DNA from: Jiangella anatolica
Lineage (GTDB): Bacteria > Actinomycetota > Actinomycetes > Jiangellales > Jiangellaceae
NCBI RefSeq assembly: GCF_003236295.1
Contig: NZ_POTW01000057.1
Coordinates: forward strand, 1 to 43,844
Length of the DNA stretch: 43,844 nt
Direction: 5' to 3'
Shown here: in pieces, positions 38,061 through 43,844 of the stretch
Position numbering within the stretch: position 1 is the first letter of the stretch
Layout: each line of letters starts with the position of its first letter
The notes under the pieces: generated by a model
What the model was told of the DNA's origin: nothing
The model's database searches: none
What the model saw: only the letters and a program-made list of their open reading frames with translations
Translations under genes and position numbers: made by a program

Positions 38061-40529
38061 ATGAGCACGGAACCCGAACCCGAGAACTCAGAGACCACCG
38101 ACAGCACGGACCGCTCGGACAAGAGCGCCCGTTACCGAGCCGGCCGCAAGAAGCGGACCGGCTGGCGCCGCGTCTTCAACTGGAAGGTGTTCGGCTTCAC
38201 CGTGCTCGGCATGTTCCTGCTGTTCGCGGGGGCCATCGGGCTCGCGTTCGCGATGATCGACGTGCCGGAGCCCAACGACTTCTCCACGTCCGAGGCGACC
38301 ATCGTCTACTGGGACGACGGGCAGACCGAGCTGGGCCGGTTCAGCGCCGAGAACCGCGAGATCGTCGGCATCGAGGAGATGCCCGAGACGCTCCAGCAGG
38401 CGGTCGTCGCGGCCGAGGACCGCAGCTTCTACGAGAACTCCGGCTTCTCCCTCACCGGCATGGCCCGGGCCGGCTGGGACGCGCTGCGCGGCTCGTCCAG
38501 CGCCGGCGGCGGCTCGACCATCACCCAGCAGTACGTCAAGAACTACTACCTCACCCAGGACCGCTCCTACACGCGGAAGCTGCGCGAGCTGGTCATCTCG
38601 GTGAAGATCGACGCCGACGTCGACAAGGACCAGATCCTCGCCGACTACCTCAACACCATCTGGTTCGGCCGCGCCACGTACGGGGTGCAGACGGCGTCGC
38701 GGTCGTACTTCGGCGTCGACGTCGCCGACCTCGACCTCGCACAGAGCGCTGCGCTGGCCGCGATCCTGCGCTCGCCGACGCTGTACGACCCGACGCTCGG
38801 CCCGGAGAACGCGGAGCGGTTCGCGCAGCGCTTCCAGTACGTCATCGACGGCATGGTCACCACCGGCGCGATCGACCAGGCCACCGCCGACGCGACCGTG
38901 CCGCCGGAGGTCCTGCCCGAACAGCAGGTCAACCGGTACGGCGGCCCCAACGGCTACCTGCTGATGATGGTCCGCAAGGAGCTCATCGCGATGGGCTACG
39001 ACGAGCAGGAGATCGAGACCGGCGGCCTGCGCATCACGACGTCGTTCAACGCCCAGGCACAGGCCGCCGCGGTCCAGGCGATCGAGCAGGAGCGGCCGAC
39101 CGAGGACGCCGACGGCGTGCACATCGGCCTCGCCGCGGTGCGGCCCGGCGACGGCGGCGTCGTCGCGGTCTACGGCGGGCCGGACGCCGTCGAGCAGAGC
39201 TACAACGACGCCGTCGACGCGATCCCGCAGGCCGGCTCCACCGTGAAGCCGTTCGTGCTGGCGGCGGGGCTGGAGGACGGCTACTCGCTGCGCAGCAGGT
39301 TCTGGGGCAACTCGCCGTTCGACCCGCCCGAGCTCGGCCCGCCGGTGAACAACCAGGGCAACGAGGACTACGGCCGCAGCGTCACGCTCGAGCGGGCGAT
39401 GGAGCGCTCCATCAACACCGCGTTCGTCGACCTGGCCATGGAGATGGGCCCGGACAAGGTCGTCAACGCGCTGGTCCGGGCCGGTTTCCCCGACGACGAG
39501 CAGCTCCAGGCGAACCTCAACCCGCGCGTCGCGATCGGCATCGGCGGCGTCTCGGCGCTGAACATGGCCAACTCGTACGCGACGCTGGCCTCCCAGGGCC
39601 TGCACGCCGACACCTACACCGTCCGGCAGATCGTCGACCGCGACGGCGCCGTCGCCTACGAGCACCAGCCGGCCGCGGAGCGGGTGTTCGAGGAGGACGT
39701 CACGGCCGACGTCACCTACGCGCTCACCGAGACCGTCGACAACGGCACCGCCGAGGCCGCGCAGGACCTCGACCGCCCGGTCGCGGCCAAGACCGGCACG
39801 CACGACGACCTCACCGCCTGGTTCAGCGGCTACACCCCGCAGCTGGCCGCGTCCGTCGTCTACTTCCGCGGCGACGGCACCGACTCGCTGGACGGCGTCG
39901 GCGGCATGGACCACTTCAGCGGCGGCGCCTACCCGGGCCGCACCTGGACGACGTTCATGCAGGCCGCGATGGAGGGGCTGCCCGAGGAGGACTTCCCGGA
40001 GGCCGCCAACATCCGCGAGGAGAACGACACCGGCGGTAACGGCAACGGCAACGGCAACGGCAACGACCGTCCGGAGCAGAACGACGACGACAACGGCGAC
40101 GAGGGCGGCAACGAGGCCACCCGGCCGCCGAGCGACGAGGACGGCGAGACGCCGCCGCCCACCGACGAGACCGGCGGCGACGAGACCGGTGGCACCGAGG
40201 CCGGGACCGAGACGGGCGGCGACGAAACCGGCGGAACCGAGACCGGCGGCACGGAGACGGGCGGCACGGAGACCGGCGAGACCGAGACCGGCGGCGTCGA
40301 GACCGGCGAGACGGAGACAGGCGGGACGGACACCGGCACCGACACGGGCACCGAGATCGGGACGGAGATCGGCACGGAGACCGGGACGGAGATCGGCACG
40401 GAGACCGGGACGGAGACCGGCGCCGAGACCGGCACGCCGAACCCTGACGCGCGGGCCGGCCAGGCCGTGGTCGTGCTACTCGGCGCCGGCGCCCTGGCCG
40501 CCGGCGGGCTCAGCCGGCGGCGTCGATGA
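38061..40529 (+). CDS. Bifunctional class A penicillin-binding protein with a repetitive tail
   Basis: An 822-aa peptidoglycan synthase. Cytoplasmic basic N-terminus, one membrane helix (about 47-67), a GT51 glycosyltransferase domain (catalytic Glu119 in AAEDRSFYENSGFS; GGSTITQQYVKNYYL) and a transpeptidase domain with Ser393 (AGSTVKPF), the SxN motif at Ser450 (SIN) and KTGT from Lys577. It polymerises and cross-links glycan strands outside the membrane. There is no PASTA domain. From about residue 655 a Gly/Asn and then Thr/Glu/Gly repeat tail of about 130 residues leads to a second hydrophobic span (QAVVVLLGAGALAAGG) and RRRR, which is unusual for a class A PBP. The stop overlaps the convergent FprA gene by 20 bases. 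Confidence 0.93.
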   Translation: MSTEPEPENSETTDSTDRSDKSARYRAGRKKRTGWRRVFNWKVFGFTVLGMFLLFAGAIGLAFAMIDVPEPNDFSTSEATIVYWDDGQTELGRFSAENREIVGIEEMPETLQQAVVAAEDRSFYENSGFSLTGMARAGWDALRGSSSAGGGSTITQQYVKNYYLTQDRSYTRKLRELVISVKIDADVDKDQILADYLNTIWFGRATYGVQTASRSYFGVDVADLDLAQSAALAAILRSPTLYDPTLGPENAERFAQRFQYVIDGMVTTGAIDQATADATVPPEVLPEQQVNRYGGPNGYLLMMVRKELIAMGYDEQEIETGGLRITTSFNAQAQAAAVQAIEQERPTEDADGVHIGLAAVRPGDGGVVAVYGGPDAVEQSYNDAVDAIPQAGSTVKPFVLAAGLEDGYSLRSRFWGNSPFDPPELGPPVNNQGNEDYGRSVTLERAMERSINTAFVDLAMEMGPDKVVNALVRAGFPDDEQLQANLNPRVAIGIGGVSALNMANSYATLASQGLHADTYTVRQIVDRDGAVAYEHQPAAERVFEEDVTADVTYALTETVDNGTAEAAQDLDRPVAAKTGTHDDLTAWFSGYTPQLAASVVYFRGDGTDSLDGVGGMDHFSGGAYPGRTWTTFMQAAMEGLPEEDFPEAANIREENDTGGNGNGNGNGNDRPEQNDDDNGDEGGNEATRPPSDEDGETPPPTDETGGDETGGTEAGTETGGDETGGTETGGTETGGTETGETETGGVETGETETGGTDTGTDTGTEIGTEIGTETGTEIGTETGTETGAETGTPNPDARAGQAVVVLLGAGALAAGGLSRRRR
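40035..40440 (+). repeat. Low-complexity coding repeat in the PBP tail
   Basis: Short repeats encode a Gly/Asn run (about 40035-40068), then an acidic linker, then a long series built on GAGACCGGCGGC and related units (about 40165-40435), giving ETGG/ETGT repeats. Copy number could vary by slippage and is liable to be collapsed in short-read assembly. Confidence 0.85.
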
Positions 40530-41856
40530 CCTCGAGGGCGGCGACCAGGTCGTGCACCACGATCGGGTCGCCGCCGGCCGCGTCGCCGGCCGCCTTCTCG
40601 TGCGCCTCCAGCCGTAGCCAGTCCGCCCACGTCACGACCCGCACGTCGCGCTCGGCCAGCAGCTTGTCGACGGTGTCCGGCTCGCCCGCCCGGCCCGGCA
40701 GCGCGTCGAGGTCGGCCAGCACCGACTCGGCGACCTCGTTGGCGTCGCCCCGGTTCGTCGCGATGACGCCGGTCGGGCCGCGGCGCAGCCAGCCGGTGAC
40801 GTAGACCCCGGCGGTCACCTCGCCGCCGGTGAGCACCCGTCCGTCCCGCGACGGCACCGTGCCGCTTCGGTCGTCGAACGGCAGCCCGGGGATGGGCGTG
40901 CCGTGGTAGCCGATGGCGCGCACGACCAGTTGCGTCGGCAGCGTCAGCGCCGGCGCGTCGCCCCGGTTCGAGGCCAGCTCGATGCCGGTGACGGCGGTCT
41001 CGCCGAGGATGCGGACCGGCTTGCGCCAGTAGTGCAGGTGGATCCGGCGGGCCGCGCCGGTGGCCGGCCGCTCGGACCACTCGCGGCACACGTCGACGGT
41101 GACCTTGGCGTGCCGGTCCTGCGCGACGGCCTCCTCGTCGGCCGGCCCGAGCACGAGGTCGGCGGGGTCGACGACGAGGTCGACACCCTCCAGCGCGCCC
41201 AGCTCGTGCAGCTCCGGCGACGTGAACTTGGCCTGCGCCGGCCCCCGTCGCGCGACCAGGTGGACGTCGGTGACGGTGCTCGCGGCCAGCGCGTCGACGA
41301 CGTGGCGCGGCATCGATGTGGTGCGAAGCGTGGCGGCGTCCTTGGCGAGGATGCGGGCGATGTCCAGGGCGACGTTGCCGGCGCCGATGACCGTCGCGCT
41401 GGTGAGGCCGGCCGGCAGCTCGACGGGGCGCGCCTGCGGGTGGCCGGTGTACCAGGCGACCAGCTCTGACGCGCCGTACGAGCCGGGCAGCTCCTCGCCG
41501 GGGATGCCCAGCCGCCGGTCGCCGAGCATGCCGGTGGACACGACGACGACGTCGTAGCCGGCCCGCAGCTCGTCGACGGTGACGTCGCGGCCGACGCTGA
41601 CGTTGCCGAGGAACCGCACCCGCGTGTGCTCGAACCCGCGCGCCAGCACCCGGGAGATGTTGCGGGTCTTCGGATGGTCAGGCGCGACACCGTAGCGGAC
41701 CAGTCCGTACGGCGCGGGCGCGGCCTCGAACACGTCGATGCGGTCGAACCGCTCGCTCTTGACCAGCGCCGCCAGGGCGTACAACCCGGCCGGCCCGGCC
41801 CCGACGATGGCGGCAGCGCGGCCGGCCGCCCCGGATCGACTCCCGTCGTCCTCCAT
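40510..41856 (-). CDS. fprA: FprA-type ferredoxin/flavodoxin-NADP reductase
   Basis: A 448-aa FAD enzyme of the adrenodoxin-reductase-like group, transferring electrons between NADPH and ferredoxin. The FAD site AIVGAGPAGLYALAAL is N-terminal, with DHPKTRNISRVL following; the NADP site is VIGAGNVALDIARIL near residue 157; RRGPTGVIATNRGDA near the C-terminal third is the family's second flavin contact. Length matches Mycobacterium FprA. It could feed the desaturase or heme oxygenase through a ferredoxin, though neither is adjacent (inference). Its 3-prime end overlaps the PBP gene. Confidence 0.92.
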   Translation of the reverse strand: MEDDGSRSGAAGRAAAIVGAGPAGLYALAALVKSERFDRIDVFEAAPAPYGLVRYGVAPDHPKTRNISRVLARGFEHTRVRFLGNVSVGRDVTVDELRAGYDVVVVSTGMLGDRRLGIPGEELPGSYGASELVAWYTGHPQARPVELPAGLTSATVIGAGNVALDIARILAKDAATLRTTSMPRHVVDALAASTVTDVHLVARRGPAQAKFTSPELHELGALEGVDLVVDPADLVLGPADEEAVAQDRHAKVTVDVCREWSERPATGAARRIHLHYWRKPVRILGETAVTGIELASNRGDAPALTLPTQLVVRAIGYHGTPIPGLPFDDRSGTVPSRDGRVLTGGEVTAGVYVTGWLRRGPTGVIATNRGDANEVAESVLADLDALPGRAGEPDTVDKLLAERDVRVVTWADWLRLEAHEKAAGDAAGGDPIVVHDLVAALEVIDAAG

Positions 41857-41916
41857 CTCACCAACGTATGCCGTCGGCGCCCGCCCGCACCAGAGCCCCG
41901 CCGCCGCTCGGAACGA

Positions 41917-42702
41917 TCACTGATCAGGTTCGTGTGCCGACTCGTACAGATCGATCGTGCAGTACTCCCGGAACCCGAGCCGGGCGTAGACGGACCGCCC
42001 GGCTGCCGAGGAACCCAGGACGGCGTACTCGATGCCCGTGACCTCCCGAAGAGCGGCGTACGTCATCGAAGCTCCGATCCCCCGACGCCGCTTCTCCGGC
42101 ACGGTCATCACGAAGTACACGCCCGCGACCCCTGCGGCCAGGTACACGGTCGCGGTCGCGACCGGCTCCCCGTCGAGCCGGCCCAGATAGTGCCGCCACG
42201 GATCGGTGAGCCCCAGACGGCGGTAGACGTCCGCAACCCAGCGCGCCTCCTTCTCGCCCTCGCCGAACCCCCGTCCCAGCGTCGCCTCCCACACCGCCAG
42301 GTGTTCCGCGCGTTCAACGCGGCTCACCTCGAGCCCGGTTCCGGGCGGCTCCACCAGCTCGGACAGGTGGACGGCCATCCCCGGTTCGCTGCCGCCGCGC
42401 ACGAACCCGGCGTCGAGAAGACGCCGGCCAAGATCGATCGGGCGCATCGACGGACCGACATGCCAGCTGCCCGGCACGCCCCGTTCCGTCAACAGACGCT
42501 GGAACTCGGAGATCGCGTGGTCCGCATCCGCCGCCGCGAGATCGGCCGCGACCACCGCGTTGTGGTAGTCGAGCGGCGATCCGCCGACGGTCCAGCGCAC
42601 GCGATCATCGTCTCGTTGCTGACCACCGCCGGCCGCGCCCATGGCCAGCAACAGCTCGGCGGCGTTGTTCTCGATCGCCCGCACCGGTGCGACTTCGTCC
42701 AT
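41917..42702 (-). CDS. GNAT-family N-acetyltransferase
   Basis: A 261-aa acetyltransferase with an N-terminal region of about 120 residues (HNAVVAADLAAADADHAISEFQRLLTERG) that is itself weakly GNAT-like, and a clear C-terminal GNAT domain: GVYFVMTVPEKRRRGIGASMTYAAL (acetyl-CoA loop RRRGIG) and RSVYARLGFREY. The acceptor is unknown. ATG at 42702 is preferred; an in-frame GTG at 42795 would add 31 residues but has no ribosome binding site. Codons ending in A or T seem a little more frequent than in neighbouring genes. It is divergent from the NarK gene. Confidence 0.82.
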   Translation of the reverse strand: MDEVAPVRAIENNAAELLLAMGAAGGGQQRDDDRVRWTVGGSPLDYHNAVVAADLAAADADHAISEFQRLLTERGVPGSWHVGPSMRPIDLGRRLLDAGFVRGGSEPGMAVHLSELVEPPGTGLEVSRVERAEHLAVWEATLGRGFGEGEKEARWVADVYRRLGLTDPWRHYLGRLDGEPVATATVYLAAGVAGVYFVMTVPEKRRRGIGASMTYAALREVTGIEYAVLGSSAAGRSVYARLGFREYCTIDLYESAHEPDQ

Positions 42703-42788
42703 CACGTCAGTCTCGTACCTCGCCTGCGTCGTGCGACACACCATTTCCCGGGATCTCACCGGCGTGGCGGCGGCGGGGTGAGGAGACG

Positions 42789-42825
42789 TTGACACGGGCG
42801 GGCTGGTTAAGGCACCTCGACTTAA
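42789..42825 (+). promoter_or_regulatory. Candidate control region of the NarK gene
   Basis: A perfect TTGACA is at 42789-42794, and TTAAG (42807-42811) and CTTAA (42821-42825) form a small inverted repeat with a 9-base spacer. No -10 at standard spacing is evident, so activator-dependent transcription is possible. The remaining bases of 42703-42878 show nothing else clear. Confidence 0.32.
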
Positions 42826-42878
42826 TACCGCGTTCCTAGCGTCGGCGTCGGAGTCAGGACCCCGACCCGGAGGACGTC

Positions 42879-43844
42879 ATGACAAACACGCCCACGATCG
42901 TCCGGCCAGCGCCGTCCCCGCCCGCACGGCGGGGTGGACGGTGGATCGACCACTGGGAGCCGGAGGACGAGACGTTCTGGCAGCGCACCGGCCGCTTCGT
43001 CGCCCGCCGGAACCTCGTCTTCTCGATCTTCGCCGAGAACGTGGCGTTCTCGGTGTGGACGCTGTGGAGCATCTCGTCGGCGCTGCTGGTCGCGCACTAC
43101 GGCTTCGGCTTCTCCGCCGCGCAGATGTTCTTCCTCGTCGCGGTGCCGAACCTCGTCGGCGCCGTGCTGCGGATCCCCTACACGTTCGCCGTCCCTCGCT
43201 TCGGCGGCCGGAACTGGACGGTGGTGAGCGGCCTGCTGCTGCTCGTGCCGACGATCCTGCTGGCGGTGGCCGTCGGCAACCCGGGCACGCCGTACTGGGC
43301 GTTCCTGCTCATCGCGGCCACCGCCGGGTTCGGCGGCGGGAACTTCGCGTCCAGCATGACGAACATCAGCTTCTTCTACCCGGACCGGTCGAAGGGGCTG
43401 GCGCTCGGGCTGAACGCGGCCGGCGGGAACATCGGCGTCGCGATGATCCAGCTCGGGCTGCCACTGATCGTCGGCGCCGGCGGCCTGTTCGGGCTGGTGG
43501 GAGCGAGCGCCGCCGGCGTGGACCTGGCGCGGGCCGGGTGGGTGTGGGCGGCGCTCGGCGTGGTCGCGGCGGCCTGTGCGTGGTTCTTCATGGACAACCT
43601 GTCGGTGTCGCTCGCGACGTTCCGCGAGCAGATCAGCGTCGTGCGGCACCGCCACACCTGGATCGTGTCGTGGCTCTACATCGGCACGTTCGGCTCGTTC
43701 ATCGGCTACTCGTCGGCGTTCCCGCTGCTCATCCAGCTGCAGTTCCCGGAGGTTCCGGCGGCGAACTACGCGTTCCTCGGCGCTCTGATCGGGTCGGTGG
43801 CGCGGCCGTTCGGCGGCTGGCTGGCCGATCGGGTGGGCGGGGCG
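42879..43844 (+). CDS. narK: NarK-type nitrate/nitrite MFS transporter (partial)
   Basis: The first 322 residues, in one open frame to the right edge; the rest of the gene lies outside. A cytoplasmic N-terminus (RWIDHWEPEDETFWQRTGRFVARRNL) precedes the first helix. The nitrate signature is present as GFGGGNFASSMTNISFFYP, followed by KGLALGLNAAGGNIG. An Arg of the substrate site is expected in VLRIPYTFAVPRFGGRNW. It should import nitrate or exchange it for nitrite. ATG at 42879 has CCGGAGG six bases upstream. The 30 or so extra N-terminal residues with WEPED are common in actinobacterial NarK proteins. Neighbouring nitrate reductase genes, if any, lie to the right. Confidence 0.92.
   Translation, partial: MTNTPTIVRPAPSPPARRGGRWIDHWEPEDETFWQRTGRFVARRNLVFSIFAENVAFSVWTLWSISSALLVAHYGFGFSAAQMFFLVAVPNLVGAVLRIPYTFAVPRFGGRNWTVVSGLLLLVPTILLAVAVGNPGTPYWAFLLIAATAGFGGGNFASSMTNISFFYPDRSKGLALGLNAAGGNIGVAMIQLGLPLIVGAGGLFGLVGASAAGVDLARAGWVWAALGVVAAACAWFFMDNLSVSLATFREQISVVRHRHTWIVSWLYIGTFGSFIGYSSAFPLLIQLQFPEVPAANYAFLGALIGSVARPFGGWLADRVGGA

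Noticed and set aside
40165-40435. CRISPR-like or minisatellite array in the PBP gene
   Set aside because: The repeats are short, in frame, without unique spacers, and encode an ETGG protein tail; there are no cas genes.
40440-40526. LPXTG sortase signal at the PBP C-terminus
   Set aside because: There is a hydrophobic span and RRRR, but the preceding residues read ETGTPNPDARAG with no LPxTG or LAxTG motif.

Overview
The window is a very GC-rich stretch with short intergenic gaps, frequent ATGA/GTGA start-stop overlaps, GTG starts and Shine-Dalgarno boxes of the GGAGG type. Gene content (HtaA heme-binding domains, sortase-anchored proteins, DtxR/IdeR-type iron boxes, a CUT1 sugar ABC operon without its own ATPase, LAS-type Tat lipoprotein, bifunctional PBP, FprA reductase) indicates a soil-type actinomycete (Actinomycetota). 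A member of the Jiangellaceae or a neighbouring family would fit, but the genus cannot be fixed from the sequence alone. The first 19 bases match the Tn5/Nextera mosaic end at 18 of 19 positions, so the left edge is probably leftover library adapter and the contig really begins near base 20.

Layout. (1) 48-8815: a heme-iron acquisition locus. A heme oxygenase and a two-gene surface-protein operon diverge from two tandem iron boxes. The second surface protein is about 2400 residues, with four HtaA-type domains, Ig-like and small Cys-containing beta modules, and an LPDTG wall anchor. (2) 8844-15324: a DHA2 exporter, a LysE-family exporter, an aminoglycoside-phosphotransferase-fold kinase, a DUF2470 protein, a SAM methyltransferase and a NicO-type nickel/cobalt transporter with a secreted partner. 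(3) 15535-23426: a seven-gene leftward operon: ROK regulator, two sugar ABC permeases, solute-binding lipoprotein, GH15, GH31 and a VOC protein. It looks like uptake of an alpha-linked gluco-oligosaccharide followed by cytoplasmic hydrolysis. (4) 23560-31588: a DUF3052-like protein, DEAD-box helicase, cupin, fatty-acid desaturase, an OmpR/histidine-kinase pair, an acetyltransferase and a Tat lipoprotein with an M15-like domain. (5) 31661-37236: a GntR/ABC operon, SMP-30 lactonase, YdcF-like protein, alpha/beta hydrolase, CGNR zinc-finger regulator and VOC protein. (6) 37292-43844: gluconokinase, class A PBP with an unusual tail, FprA-like reductase, acetyltransferase and a NarK transporter cut by the right edge.

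The most notable system is the first locus. Iron boxes should co-regulate capture of heme at the wall (244-aa and 2400-aa anchored proteins) and its breakdown in the cytoplasm (heme oxygenase). The giant protein carries three near-identical canonical HtaA domains that keep the Tyr/His/Tyr set, plus one divergent HtaA domain. Its last two Ig-like domains are each split at the same place by a whole inserted module, which would display heme-binding units on a stalk.

Two non-coding elements also stand out. A 139-bp long inverted repeat has a G-quadruplex motif in its loop (26370-26508). A 94-bp element with perfect 23-bp ends (36741-36834) supplies the last residues and the stop codons of both convergent genes beside it. 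No tRNA, rRNA, CRISPR array or transposase gene was seen.
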